From NCBI RefSeq assembly GCF_029760915.1, contig NZ_CP121685.1, positions 780,001-844,000 of the forward strand: a stretch of 64,000 nt of DNA, written 5' to 3'. This DNA is from Olleya sp. YS. Lineage in GTDB: Bacteria; Bacteroidota; Bacteroidia; Flavobacteriales; Flavobacteriaceae. Below, in pieces: positions 1 through 8,946 of this stretch. Every line of letters begins with the position of its first letter. Position 1 is the stretch's first letter. A program made the translations under genes and the position numbers. The notes below the pieces were generated by a model, which was not told the DNA's origin, ran no database searches, and was given only the letters and a program-made list of their open reading frames with translations.

Positions 1-1439
1 CCATTCAAAAACACAGTCTAGATATCTTGTTTTTAGAACTTGTTCAAATTGTGTTTTGGTTTAACCCATTATTATATTGGTTAAAAAAAGAAGTAAAACT
101 TAATCATGAGTTTTTAGCAGATCAAGCTGTATTACATCAAGGAATAGAGACTAAAACCTATCAAAATATCTTGTTGTCGTTCTCATCAAACCATCAAGAA
201 TTAGCATTAGCATTAGCAAATGCTATTAATTATTCATCAATCAAAAAACGATTTACACTTATGAAAACACAAACACCAAAGTCAATAGTTTGGCTACGCA
301 GTTTACTATTGCTACCACTTTTAGCATTGTTAATTTATAGCTTTAGTAGTACAAAAGAAATTGAAAAAGAGGTTGTACCTAAAATGGATATTGAAAATAA
401 TAACAATACATCTGCAATACTTTTTCAGGATGAAAAAGTAGCAAACACAAATTATGTAGGAAATAAAAATAATAAAGAAGCACATCAGTCTCCAGCAACA
501 CCAAAAGAGGTGGCAGATTATAATTCTTGGGCTAAAAAAATAAATAGTGAAACTATTAATTTAGGAAACAATGCAAAATCACTACCTATTGTAGAAGAAA
601 AAAACTTAGTAAAATACATTGACATTTACAAAAGGATGACAATGGAACAAAAAGAGCAATCAGAGAAAATGCCTTTTGATGGTATTGAATTAAAAATTGA
701 TAATATAGATTTTTTAGAAAATCAAGATGGAGCAACAAAAAAACAGATTGCCGAATATAATGCTTTAGCTAAAAAGTATAATTCCATGTCAAAAGACAAG
801 ATGATTATAAAATCTAAAGATGTAGAACGTTTAAAATATTTATACAATGTCATGAGTGCAAAACAACGTGAAAAAGCAGAACCATTTCCTAATTTTCCAG
901 AACCTCCAAAAGCACCTAAGCATAAAAAAGTAATAAAGGGAGAAGACTCAAGCATTCCTCCACTACCTCCACCACCACCTGCTCCAGAAGTTCCAGAGGA
1001 AAATACTACAGAAAGAAATAAAAAGCTAGCAGCTGCAAGAGCAAATATGGAAGCTAGAAGAGCAGAAATGGAGGCAAAACGTCAAGAGATGTTAGTTAAA
1101 AGAGAAGAAAAAATGAAAGAAAGAAACGAAAAATTAAAGGAACGATTAGAAAAAAGAGAGGCTCAATTAAAAGCTAATAAAACCAGAAGAGCAGAATTAT
1201 CTGAAATGCCACCACCTCCTCCACCTCCAAAATCACCTATAGATCATGTGATTGATATGGCTAAAAAAGGCGCTTCTTTTTATTATAATGGAGAGGCCAT
1301 TACCTCTGACAAAGCAATAGATTTACTTAAGAAAAATCCAGAATTAAACATTTCATCTCAGACTAATAATGGTGTATCAACTGTACACCTTTCAGAAAAA
1401 CCAATTACAGTTAAAAATGGCAAAGTGGTAAATGACTAA
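1..1439 (+). CDS. M56 (BlaR1/MecR1-type) membrane metallopeptidase, 5' truncated
   Basis: The reading frame is open from base 3 to the TAA at 1437-1439, so the gene begins before the window; the first TTG (base 27) is internal. The visible start reads HSLDILFLELVQ, FWFNP and NHEFLAD. These belong to the M56 integral-membrane peptidase domain; the HExxH zinc motif would lie just upstream. A membrane helix (WLRSLLLLPLLALLIYSF) follows, then a long, probably extracytoplasmic tail with two polyproline tracts flanking a charged helical stretch rich in Arg, Lys, Glu and Met. In the family, M56 proteins sense envelope or beta-lactam stress and cleave a BlaI-type repressor; such a partner would be expected upstream and cannot be seen. 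The polyproline and coiled-coil tail is specific to this protein and of unknown role. Confidence 0.85.
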   Translation, partial: IQKHSLDILFLELVQIVFWFNPLLYWLKKEVKLNHEFLADQAVLHQGIETKTYQNILLSFSSNHQELALALANAINYSSIKKRFTLMKTQTPKSIVWLRSLLLLPLLALLIYSFSSTKEIEKEVVPKMDIENNNNTSAILFQDEKVANTNYVGNKNNKEAHQSPATPKEVADYNSWAKKINSETINLGNNAKSLPIVEEKNLVKYIDIYKRMTMEQKEQSEKMPFDGIELKIDNIDFLENQDGATKKQIAEYNALAKKYNSMSKDKMIIKSKDVERLKYLYNVMSAKQREKAEPFPNFPEPPKAPKHKKVIKGEDSSIPPLPPPPPAPEVPEENTTERNKKLAAARANMEARRAEMEAKRQEMLVKREEKMKERNEKLKERLEKREAQLKANKTRRAELSEMPPPPPPPKSPIDHVIDMAKKGASFYYNGEAITSDKAIDLLKKNPELNISSQTNNGVSTVHLSEKPITVKNGKVVND

Positions 1440-1463
1440 TCCTGTTCTAAATTATTTTAAAAA

Positions 1464-1491
1464 AGCTTCAATTACATTGAAGCTTTTTTTT
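1464..1491 (+). terminator. Rho-independent terminator after the M56 gene
   Basis: A perfect 9-bp stem (AGCTTCAAT / ATTGAAGCT) with a 3-base loop is followed by a run of T, 25 bases after the M56 stop codon. Confidence 0.85.
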
Positions 1492-1557
1492 GTTAAAACT
1501 GTAACAATATTAAACATTTAGCGTTCTAATAGATATCAATCAAAAATCAATCACATC

Positions 1558-2658
1558 ATGTTAAAACAATTCTTTATGGTCTGCTCTGGTGCAGACACCA
1601 ATCTTTTAAAAACTTCATCTTTAGGCGAACAAAATAAATATGCAGGAATTGGTGCAACTGTATTTTTCACAGCAGTTATGGCTTTTATAGCTTCTAGCTA
1701 TGCACTATACACTGTTTTTGATAACCTCTATACATCTATTGGATTTGGTCTAATTTGGGGTCTATTAATTTTTAATTTAGACCGATTTATCGTTTCAACA
1801 ATTAAAAAAAGAAATAGCTTTTTAGACGAATTTGTTCAAGCGACACCAAGATTAATTTTAGCTGTAATTATAGCAGTAGTCATCTCTAAACCTTTAGAAT
1901 TAAAGATTTTTGAAAAAGAAATCAACCAAGTATTGTTAGAAGAAAAAAATGCAATGACGCTTCAAAATCAAGACGAAATTGCTTTACAATTTACACCTAA
2001 AGAAACCCAATTAAAACAAAGCATTGACGAACTTCAATCCGAAATTAAAACCAAAGAAGCAGAGGTGAATGCCTTATACGACACTTACATATCTGAAGCA
2101 GAAGGTACAGCAGGCACAAAACTGTTAGGAAAAGGTCCAGTGTATCAAGAAAAACGTGACAAGCATGATACCGCTTTAGCTGAATTACAGCAACTTAAAG
2201 CTACTAATAAAGAAAAGATTGCTACTATTGAAGCAAATCTACTTCAACTTAAAACAAATTATGATAACCAAGTAGCAACAACACAACCCATTATTGATGG
2301 ATTTGATGGTTTAATGGCACGTGTTAATGCTTTAAGTAAATTACCTTGGTTACCTTCGTTTTTTATTTTTTTATTGTTTTTAGCAATTGAAACCTCACCA
2401 ATTTTTGCAAAATTATTATCACCAAAAGGAGAGTATGATTTTAAATTAGAAGACCAAGAGACTGCTGTTAAAACTGTGGTAGAGCAACGTGTTGCAGAAC
2501 GCCAATTAGCGCTTAAAACAGACTTTAAAATTAATGATAGGGTTTATTCTGATTTATCTGAAGAAGACGAATTGTATCAATCTAAACGTAAAAAAGCAAG
2601 AGAGTTAATGCAGCTTCAGGCTGATGCTTTTTACAAACAACAACAAAAAGCCTTATAA
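1558..2658 (+). CDS. DUF4407 family membrane protein
   Basis: 366 residues. Four hydrophobic helices lie at about 31-53, 59-79, 97-113 and 264-285. Between the third and fourth is a roughly 150-residue, Gln/Glu/Lys-rich coiled coil (about 115-245), expected on the far side of the membrane. The N-terminal MLKQFFMVCSGA and the FNLDRFIV motif after TM2 are characteristic of DUF4407, a widespread family of unknown function. The C-terminal tail is charged and cytoplasmic. The gene sits alone between the M56 terminator and a convergent leftward cluster; its last six bases overlap the 3' end of the DUF1272 gene. The family call is from recalled motifs; no biochemical role can be assigned. Confidence 0.8.
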   Translation: MLKQFFMVCSGADTNLLKTSSLGEQNKYAGIGATVFFTAVMAFIASSYALYTVFDNLYTSIGFGLIWGLLIFNLDRFIVSTIKKRNSFLDEFVQATPRLILAVIIAVVISKPLELKIFEKEINQVLLEEKNAMTLQNQDEIALQFTPKETQLKQSIDELQSEIKTKEAEVNALYDTYISEAEGTAGTKLLGKGPVYQEKRDKHDTALAELQQLKATNKEKIATIEANLLQLKTNYDNQVATTQPIIDGFDGLMARVNALSKLPWLPSFFIFLLFLAIETSPIFAKLLSPKGEYDFKLEDQETAVKTVVEQRVAERQLALKTDFKINDRVYSDLSEEDELYQSKRKKARELMQLQADAFYKQQQKAL

Positions 2659-2916
2659 ATTATATTTTTTTAGGTGTGCTTTGATGTCTTTAGGCTTATA
2701 AACAATAGTTGTAGAAGCTGGATATTTTTCTAATAAATGTGTAGGACGTATTGGTCTTTTAGAGAAATTACCACCACAATTAGGACAAACATTTTTAAAT
2801 AACTCTGTTGCACATCTTGTACAATACGTACATTCAAATGTGCAGATCACAGCCTCTTCAGAATTATTAGGAAGAGATTTATTACAATGCTCGCAAGTGA
2901 GTCTAAGTTCTAACAT
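2653..2916 (-). CDS. DUF1272 zinc-finger protein
   Basis: An 87-residue protein with eight cysteines in paired knuckles (C8/C11, C25/C29, C32/C35, C44/C47), which should bind two zinc ions. The opening LELRLTCEHC and the later ECTYC..C..CPNCGG pattern match the DUF1272 family of small cytoplasmic proteins of unknown function. It lies two bases after the PhnA-like gene and is probably co-transcribed with it. Both products are zinc-ribbon proteins, which may explain the pairing. The last six bases overlap the convergent DUF4407 gene. Confidence 0.8.
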   Translation of the reverse strand: MLELRLTCEHCNKSLPNNSEEAVICTFECTYCTRCATELFKNVCPNCGGNFSKRPIRPTHLLEKYPASTTIVYKPKDIKAHLKKYNL

Positions 2917-2918
2917 TG

Positions 2919-3497
2919 TTACATTTTTTTTACATATTCTGTAATAATTACAATTTGGGTTGGACCTACTTTACCCTCAATATAATTAGCGTTCTCGTGG
3001 TCTAATCTAATGTTTCTAACTGCAGTCCCTTGTTTGGCAACCATACTGCTACCTTTCACTTTTAAATCTTTTACCAAAACTACATTATCTCCAGTTTCTA
3101 AAATAACACCATTGCAGTCTCTATGTATTATTTTTTCGCTTTCCTCTTTATGCTCACCAGTTGCTCTTGCTAATGCTAACGCGTCGTCATCTAAATACAT
3201 CATGTCTAACAAATCTTTTGGCCAACCTTCGGCTCTAAGTCTTTGTAGCATACGCCAAGCCATGATTTGTACTGCAACGTGCTCGCTCCACATACTATCG
3301 TTTAGACATCTCCAATGGTTAGCATCCATGTCTATTTTACCTTCGATTTGGTCATGACAATTGGCACAAACTAATAAGCTTGTGTCAACCGTTTCGTTTA
3401 ACGCAGGTGGAATGTTATATTGTTTAGTATCTGTTTTAGAAGTACACAGCTCGCAAGTTGAGTTGCTTCTGTCTTGTAACATTTGTAACACGCTCAT
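2919..3497 (-). CDS. PhnA/YjdM-like zinc-ribbon protein
   Basis: 192 residues. An N-terminal zinc ribbon has C15/C18 and C44/C47. A middle helical region follows, and a C-terminal beta-rich domain beginning near DCNGVILETGDNVVLVKDLK carries the PhnA/YjdM signature. Many members are only about 110 residues, so this is the longer version with an inserted linker. The name comes from the E. coli phn region, but YjdM-type proteins are not phosphonate hydrolases and their role is unknown. It is the first gene of a two-gene unit with the DUF1272 gene. Start: ATG, no close alternative. Confidence 0.8.
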   Translation of the reverse strand: MSVLQMLQDRSNSTCELCTSKTDTKQYNIPPALNETVDTSLLVCANCHDQIEGKIDMDANHWRCLNDSMWSEHVAVQIMAWRMLQRLRAEGWPKDLLDMMYLDDDALALARATGEHKEESEKIIHRDCNGVILETGDNVVLVKDLKVKGSSMVAKQGTAVRNIRLDHENANYIEGKVGPTQIVIITEYVKKM

Positions 3498-3555
3498 ATT
3501 TTATGTATTGAATGGCTACAATATTACATTTAATTAAAGCATAAAACAATTATTG

Positions 3556-3915
3556 CTATAAAGTATCTCTCAGTTTTTTAGGCATACCTTTTACTACCAT
3601 ATCATAAGAATGATCTATTAACTGTAGGATAAATTGCGGTTTTAATTCGCCCTTGTGAATATAAATAGTGTTCCAGTGGTTTTTATTCATATGAAAACCA
3701 GGCTCGATACTTTCGTATTCTGCTCGTAATTCTAATGAATAATCAGGATTTGCTTTAAGATTGATTGATGCTAAACCTTTTTCCCACTTGTCTAAAGGTG
3801 TTATTGCAAACATTTTTCCGGCTACTTTAAAAACAAGTGCATTTTTGTCAAACGGAAAATCTTCTGTAGCGTGTGGCTTACTTAAGCAGTATTCTCTAAG
3901 TTGTTCTATATCCAT
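3556..3915 (-). CDS. MmcQ/YjbR family protein
   Basis: A 119-residue cytoplasmic protein of the MmcQ/YjbR (CyaY-like fold) family. Typical features are the start DIEQLREYCLSKPHATEDFP, the VFKVAGKMFA strand, the NPDYSLELRAEYESIEPGFHMNKNHWNT stretch (given here only as a landmark around residues 56-83) and a final helix with the DHSYDMVVKGMPK pattern. Members have a double-wing fold thought to bind DNA, with no established function. It follows the small open frame at 3934-4071 by 18 bases and may be its operon partner. Confidence 0.85.
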   Translation of the reverse strand: MDIEQLREYCLSKPHATEDFPFDKNALVFKVAGKMFAITPLDKWEKGLASINLKANPDYSLELRAEYESIEPGFHMNKNHWNTIYIHKGELKPQFILQLIDHSYDMVVKGMPKKLRDTL

Positions 3916-3933
3916 TACAGAACAAGATAAGAA

Positions 3934-4071
3934 TTATTTTTTCTGTGACATCTTAATCTTATTAGATCCCTTTTTTAATCCTTTATAAGTTGGTTTGTGT
4001 TCCACATCAATTAATACAGGAATATCTAAGCTAATCAAAGTCTCATTAATGTATTGTAAAAATTTATTCAT
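3934..4071 (-). CDS. Possible small protein of 45 residues
   Basis: An ATG at 4071 opens a 45-residue frame ending in TAA (3934-3936). The product is a helix-like N-terminus (MNKFLQYINETLISLDIP) followed by a lysine-rich tail ending KMSQKK. Base composition resembles neighbouring genes, and the spacing to the downstream MmcQ gene (18 bases) fits an operon. I do not recognise the sequence. It could be a genuine small protein, the remnant of a longer gene, or a chance frame. Confidence 0.4.
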   Translation of the reverse strand: MNKFLQYINETLISLDIPVLIDVEHKPTYKGLKKGSNKIKMSQKK

Positions 4072-4186
4072 GGTTTGCGTTTTATACTTATATTAATGTA
4101 AAAAAACATAAATAGGTTAACACAAATATAGGCTTTTAAAAATTAAAATCAGTTTAAGTGTGTTATTTTTTCGATGAAATGCTTGA

Positions 4187-4795
4187 TTATTCTAACTTTT
4201 TAGTTTCTGTGTCTGAAATTTTTAAAGCCGAATAATCTAATTTCCATCCAATAGTTTCAACAATATTCTCCACTAACAATAAAGATTCTAGTGCTTCTTT
4301 TTTTGCTACAGTATATAAACCGCTTTCAGGAACTTTGTCTCTAATATGTTGTTTTGCTTCTTCGCTTAAATTAGTTAGATCTGTTGCTTCAAACCTATTA
4401 AAATAACCGTCTTTTTTATCGTAATAGTTAATATTAGTCTCAATAGACAATATTTCAGGTTGAGGAAAATGACTTATAGTTACGGTCTTCTTTTTTTGAT
4501 TTGCAGTTATTTCAATTTTATTAAAATCATAACCAACATAGGCTTTAGCATTAATTACTACTAGAGCTTTTTTCTTGCTAGACACTAATTTTAAAAAGCG
4601 CTCTTTAACATCTTGATAATGATATATCTCAGCAAAATCTCCTTCAACTGTAATAAATTTACAGACTTTTTTAATCTTGTCTAACAGTATTATAGATTGT
4701 GCAGAGACTTTCTTTTTAGATTGTAGATAATTATATAACGTATAAATACCTAATCCTAAAATCCCTCCAAATATTAATGTAAAAAATGTTTCCAT
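4187..4795 (-). CDS. DUF4230 family membrane-anchored protein
   Basis: 202 residues. An N-terminal helix (FFTLIFGGILGLGIYTLY) should anchor the protein, with the remainder outside the cytoplasm. The central segment (VEGDFAEIYHYQDV through ALVVINAKAYVGYDFNKIEI) is typical of DUF4230, a family frequent in Bacteroidota and Firmicutes with no known function. It ends with a helical region around LLLVENIVETIGWKLDY. It is three bases downstream of the cyclase gene and probably shares its transcript. Function unknown; the family call is from recalled motifs. Confidence 0.8.
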   Translation of the reverse strand: METFFTLIFGGILGLGIYTLYNYLQSKKKVSAQSIILLDKIKKVCKFITVEGDFAEIYHYQDVKERFLKLVSSKKKALVVINAKAYVGYDFNKIEITANQKKKTVTISHFPQPEILSIETNINYYDKKDGYFNRFEATDLTNLSEEAKQHIRDKVPESGLYTVAKKEALESLLLVENIVETIGWKLDYSALKISDTETKKLE

Positions 4796-4798
4796 CTA

Positions 4799-5545
4799 CT
4801 ATTCAATTTTATATAAAATGGGCTTACTTGGTGTCGCATCATTCTCAAAAGGTGCTATTTGAAGATTTAATATATACTTACCATCTTCTATTCTATTGGC
4901 TACGTAAATAAACTCTGTTATGGTGGCATCCTTTCTAATCTTTCCGTCCACATCCCAAAAGGCTTTGTGTGCTACTAATTTACCCTCATCTTTCTCTTTA
5001 TCTACACTTGGCAAATCGATTAGTAAATGCTTGACTCCTATTTTTTTGATAAATACTGCAGCGTCTTCTGTTAAATAAGGCCAATTGGTATTGGAATATT
5101 GTCTATTTTTTTTCTCTTTGGTATTGGGCATAGTCCTAATAACAAGTGCTTGTGGTTTACGTTGTTTTAATAAATACTGCAATTGAGCTTTAGAGATAAC
5201 CTCGTCTTCACCAATTAATTCTGGTGCTACTGTTATAACTTCTGCTATAAAGAAAAACTGTTTCAAACATTTATTGACACTGTAAAATTGCTCAGTAATA
5301 TGACCCACACATTCTGTATGTGTCCCATGTGCATGTGGATTAAACTGAATAGTATTAAAATTAATCGAAGCACCTTCTTTGACACTTGCAGTCCAATCGT
5401 TAAGTACAACAGGTTCTATTTTTGGCTCATCAATATACCAAGCATTGACATTAGATTTTGATGCACGAAGTGGCATCGAAATGTCTAAGGGTTGCGCTAA
5501 ATTTACTGTGTATTTTTTGGTGTTAATAGTTATTGTAGAAATCAC
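4799..5545 (-). CDS. Cyclase family protein (kynurenine formamidase-like)
   Basis: 248 residues. The motif HAHGTHTECVGHI near residues 72-84 corresponds to the HxGTHxDxPxH metal site of the cyclase/kynurenine formamidase family (PF04199), with Glu in place of the usual Asp. Later conserved parts are the ALVIRTMPN strand, HLLIDLPSVD and KDATITEFIYV. Family members hydrolyse N-formylkynurenine or related amides, but the substrate here is unknown. The start is GTG (5543-5545), two bases after the hemW stop, which indicates translational coupling in the ruvC-hemW-cyclase-DUF4230 direction. Confidence 0.8.
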   Translation of the reverse strand: MISTITINTKKYTVNLAQPLDISMPLRASKSNVNAWYIDEPKIEPVVLNDWTASVKEGASINFNTIQFNPHAHGTHTECVGHITEQFYSVNKCLKQFFFIAEVITVAPELIGEDEVISKAQLQYLLKQRKPQALVIRTMPNTKEKKNRQYSNTNWPYLTEDAAVFIKKIGVKHLLIDLPSVDKEKDEGKLVAHKAFWDVDGKIRKDATITEFIYVANRIEDGKYILNLQIAPFENDATPSKPILYKIE

Positions 5546-5547
5546 GT

Positions 5548-6720
5548 TTAGATAATTTTAAACAAATCTGAAGCAATTCCATCGCTTAAAAATTTGCCTT
5601 TTTTAGTTGTTTTTAAATTGTTATCCTCAATATACAACAATTGTTTATTTATGTATTGCTTAGATTGGTGCAACAAGTATTCCAAAAAAGTTTTCCCAAA
5701 TTGAATTTCTATTTTTTCAAGCGACACACCCCAAATAGTACGCAATCCAGTCATGACATATTCGTTGTACTTATCTGTTTTAGTTAGTGTTTCAATGTCT
5801 ATTGGTAATTCTTCAGATTCAATTTTTTTGATATACATAGTATTGTTTTTGACATTCCAACCACGTTGTTCTCCATTAAAACTGTGTGCAGAAGGTCCAA
5901 TACCCAAATACGGTTTGCCTAACCAATAGGCACTATTATTCTTACTGTAATAGCCTGTTTTACCAAAATTAGACAACTCATAATGGTCAAAACCTGCTTG
6001 CTCTAATTCCTCAATTAATATATGAAACTGTTCATGCGCCAAATCGTCATCGACATTATCTATAATTCCTTTGTCTATAAAACTTGCTAATGCTGTTTTA
6101 GGCTCTACTGTTAATGCATAACTTGAAATGTGTGGCACACCAAAGATGAGCGCTGTTTTAATATTGTCTAACCATTCTGAATTTGTGCTGTTAGGAATAC
6201 CATAAATCAAGTCTATACTAATATTATCGTAATATTGCGTTGCTATTTCTAAGCATTGTTTTGCTTCTTGCACGTTGTGTGCACGATTCATGAGTTTTAA
6301 ATCTTTTTCATGAAACGATTGGATGCCGATTGATAATCTGTTGATTCCTATTCTTTTATAGTTCTCAAAAACCGATTTGTACTTGTTTTGCACTTCGACT
6401 GCGCTCAGTGAGACATTATAGATAACTAAATCATCAGGATTCGCTTCAAGCGTAATTTCTGGGTTTTCTATAACCTGATAGTTTTTGTAGACTGTATCAA
6501 TTAACAATTGTAATTCGTCAAAAGACAATAAACTTGGAGTCCCACCTCCAAAATAAATAGTTTCCACAGTGGTATTTTTAAACTCATCTTTACGTAGCTC
6601 TAACTCTTTTACTAACGCAAAAATCAGCTGGTCTTTTTTCTTTAAAGAAGTTGAAAAATGGAAGTCGCAATAATGACAAGCTTGCTTGCAAAATGGTATG
6701 TGGATGTAGATGCCTGACAT
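5548..6720 (-). CDS. hemW: HemW, radical SAM haem chaperone (coproporphyrinogen oxidase-like)
   Basis: 390 residues. The radical-SAM cluster motif is C11-x3-C15-x2-C18 (IPFCKQACHYCDF), followed by the SAM-binding GGGTPS. Also present are EANPDD, GVQSFH-type RLSIGIQSFHEKDL and a C-terminal HemN_C-like region with SAYWLGKPYLGIGPSAHSF. The use of YCDF after the third cysteine fits HemW, which delivers haem to apoproteins, rather than true HemN. It lies 24 bases downstream of ruvC on the same strand. Confidence 0.9.
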   Translation of the reverse strand: MSGIYIHIPFCKQACHYCDFHFSTSLKKKDQLIFALVKELELRKDEFKNTTVETIYFGGGTPSLLSFDELQLLIDTVYKNYQVIENPEITLEANPDDLVIYNVSLSAVEVQNKYKSVFENYKRIGINRLSIGIQSFHEKDLKLMNRAHNVQEAKQCLEIATQYYDNISIDLIYGIPNSTNSEWLDNIKTALIFGVPHISSYALTVEPKTALASFIDKGIIDNVDDDLAHEQFHILIEELEQAGFDHYELSNFGKTGYYSKNNSAYWLGKPYLGIGPSAHSFNGEQRGWNVKNNTMYIKKIESEELPIDIETLTKTDKYNEYVMTGLRTIWGVSLEKIEIQFGKTFLEYLLHQSKQYINKQLLYIEDNNLKTTKKGKFLSDGIASDLFKII

Positions 6721-6744
6721 TATAATTATGTGATAAGTTTGTCG

Positions 6745-7299
6745 TTACTTCTTAACGCGCTTCTCATTCTCCTTAACAAAAGCACTCCAACCTGTGTAAC
6801 TTTTACCAATTGTAACTCGTCCTTGGTTATAAAAATGACAAACAGCAGCGCCAAGACCATCCATTGCATCTAAGTTTTTTGGTAATTTTTTAATTCCTAA
6901 TAGACTTTGTAGCATTTTAGCGACTTGTTCTTTACTAGCATTTCCGTTTCCTGTTACAGCCATTTTTATTTTTTTTGGAGAATACTCGGTAATTGGGACT
7001 TCTCTGCTTAATCCTGCAGCCATAGCAACACCTTGAGCACGTCCTAATTTAAGCATACTTTGTACGTTCTTCCCAAAAAAAGGTGCTTCAATTGCAATTT
7101 CATCTGGATGATGCGTGTCAATTAATTCTATAGTGCGTTCAAAAATCAGTTTCAGTTTTAGGTAATGGTCGTCGTACTTTTTAAGGTCCAACTCATTTAG
7201 CTGCAAAAACGTCATTTTTTTGTTTTCGACTTTAATCAAGCCAAAACCCATTATGGTTGTTCCAGGATCTATTCCTAATATAATTTGTTCTTTACTCAT
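6745..7299 (-). CDS. ruvC: RuvC, crossover junction endodeoxyribonuclease
   Basis: 184 residues. RuvC resolves Holliday junctions after RuvAB branch migration. The RNase H-like acidic residues are visible: D11 in GIDPGTT, E71 in AIEAPFFG, and D144/D147 with H155 in LDAMDGLGAAVCH. The basic loop SPKKIKMAVTGNGNASKEQV is also typical. The ATG shares one base with the TAA of the upstream outer-membrane protein gene (TAATG). Confidence 0.93.
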   Translation of the reverse strand: MSKEQIILGIDPGTTIMGFGLIKVENKKMTFLQLNELDLKKYDDHYLKLKLIFERTIELIDTHHPDEIAIEAPFFGKNVQSMLKLGRAQGVAMAAGLSREVPITEYSPKKIKMAVTGNGNASKEQVAKMLQSLLGIKKLPKNLDAMDGLGAAVCHFYNQGRVTIGKSYTGWSAFVKENEKRVKK

Positions 7300-7928
7300 T
7301 AATTACAGGTATAACAACCACTTAAAGACACTGCTACTCCAACAGTTACAGTCAACATATTTCCATTAAAAGACCCAAAACCCTCTGTGATGGGATCAAA
7401 AGTATCGCCAAATCCTAAAATATACGAGCCATCTACAAATGCAGAAACAGTTTGGCTTATTCCAACATGAAACTCTAATCCACCCATTGCATTTAAAAAT
7501 GAGGTTTTATTATCTCCATAATTCCCTAAAGGCTTTATCATTGAGTAACCAGGTCCTACATGAAAAACGAGTCCTGTTCCAAAAGGTAAAAACGTAAAAT
7601 CTCTTGTAGCATCATATATAAATTGAGCATTGATGCGTGAATAATTAGTTTTAAATTCTGGTGTGTTATCTGCATTGGCAAAACGATTATAACCAAAATC
7701 TACTTTAGCACCTAATTGCGGTGTAAACATATGCTGCACTCCTAAATTAATGGTTGGAAAATTCATGCTATTTGCTTCAAACGGATTAACTAATCCGTCT
7801 TGAGATGGACTATTAAAACCCACAGCAATTAAAGCTTTCCATTTACTGGTTTCAATTTGGGCATTTGCCAAAGTGAAGCAAAAAATAGCGATTAGTACAA
7901 AACAATAGTGTTTAATAGTCGATAACAT
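7299..7928 (-). CDS. Predicted outer-membrane beta-barrel protein
   Basis: 209 residues with a signal peptide (MLSTIKHYCFVLIAIFCFTLANAQ) and an alternating hydrophobic/polar pattern typical of a small porin-like barrel. Landmarks are the strands LGAKVDFGYNRF, GTGLVFHVGPGYSM and MGGLEFHVGISQTVSAFVDG. It ends LSGCYTCN, with two cysteines instead of the usual terminal aromatic residue. I do not recognise a specific function. It is translationally coupled to ruvC by a one-base overlap, which looks like fortuitous gene order. Confidence 0.7.
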   Translation of the reverse strand: MLSTIKHYCFVLIAIFCFTLANAQIETSKWKALIAVGFNSPSQDGLVNPFEANSMNFPTINLGVQHMFTPQLGAKVDFGYNRFANADNTPEFKTNYSRINAQFIYDATRDFTFLPFGTGLVFHVGPGYSMIKPLGNYGDNKTSFLNAMGGLEFHVGISQTVSAFVDGSYILGFGDTFDPITEGFGSFNGNMLTVTVGVAVSLSGCYTCN

Positions 7929-7977
7929 TGTGTAATATTTAGTTTATTTTGCAAACGCAAAAGATGGCGTAACTATT

Positions 7978-8946
7978 ATGTATAGCAACTTGCCTTACAA
8001 AACTAAACAATTCTTTTTTGTACTTATTAAATTAAGTATAGTTGTTGGTGCTTTTTATTTTATTTATCAAAAACTTTTGAAAAACGATACTTTAGATTTT
8101 AATCGTTTTTTGTCTTTTTTGAGCAAAAATGAGCTGTTTTCAGTTAAAAATGTCATTTTTTTGCTGTTTTTAACGATTTTAAACTGGTTTTTTGAAATAA
8201 TTAAATGGCGATATTTAGTCTCTAAAATAAAACGACTATCTGTTTTAGAAGCAACAGAACAAAGTTTAGGTGCTTTAACCGCTTCCCTATTTACGCCAAA
8301 CCGAATTGGAGAATATGGTGCCAAAGCTATTTATTATGCAAAACCACACAGAAAACGCATCTTACTATTAAACCTAATTAGTAACATGATGCAAATGAGT
8401 ATTACCGTTATTTTAGGTGTGATTGGAGCTGCCTTTTTATTTCAAAATTATAAGATTGAATTAGATTACTTTAGGTTATCAAGAGGATTAATTGTTGTTT
8501 TTATAATAGCATGCCTTACTTTTTTTGGTGTTAAGCAAAACAAGTATAGAATTAAAGGGTTCCTTATTGAAAAAATTCGTGATTTTGTATTTAATTTAGG
8601 TGCTAATTTTTTAATTTTTGGGTTGTTTTTATCTCTTGTTAGGTACGCTATTTTTTCTTTTCAATTTTATGTAATTCTTTCGTTATTAGGACTTGATTTA
8701 GGATATTTTGACGCGATGATTATTATTACCAGTATGTATCTTTTAGCGTCCATCATTCCAACCATTTCTATTTTTGATGTGGTTATCAAAGGAAGCGTTG
8801 CCATTTATTTATTTGGTTTAGCTGGTGTTGAAGAACTTCCTGTATTGAGTTGTGTCTTTTTAATGTGGATTTTAAATTTTGCCATCCCAAGTATATTTGG
8901 TAGCTATTACGTGCTAAATTTTAATTTACCAAAAACTAAAAATTAA
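7978..8946 (+). CDS. Flippase-like membrane protein (UPF0104/LPG synthase TM-like)
   Basis: 322 residues, almost entirely hydrophobic helices, with the arrangement of the lysylphosphatidylglycerol synthase TM-region family (flippase-like domain). Typical are WRYLVSKIKRLSVLEATEQSLGALTASLFTPNRIGEYG around residues 73-110 and the ASIIPTISIFDVVIKGSVA motif near the end. Such proteins often accompany glycosyltransferases and are thought to handle lipid-linked intermediates. The stop overlaps the start of the following glycosyltransferase (TAATG), indicating one functional unit. Confidence 0.8.
   Translation: MYSNLPYKTKQFFFVLIKLSIVVGAFYFIYQKLLKNDTLDFNRFLSFLSKNELFSVKNVIFLLFLTILNWFFEIIKWRYLVSKIKRLSVLEATEQSLGALTASLFTPNRIGEYGAKAIYYAKPHRKRILLLNLISNMMQMSITVILGVIGAAFLFQNYKIELDYFRLSRGLIVVFIIACLTFFGVKQNKYRIKGFLIEKIRDFVFNLGANFLIFGLFLSLVRYAIFSFQFYVILSLLGLDLGYFDAMIIITSMYLLASIIPTISIFDVVIKGSVAIYLFGLAGVEELPVLSCVFLMWILNFAIPSIFGSYYVLNFNLPKTKN

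Noticed and set aside
2919-3497. Phosphonate degradation locus from the name PhnA
   Set aside because: YjdM/PhnA-like proteins are not phosphonoacetate hydrolases, and no phosphonate transport or C-P lyase genes are nearby.
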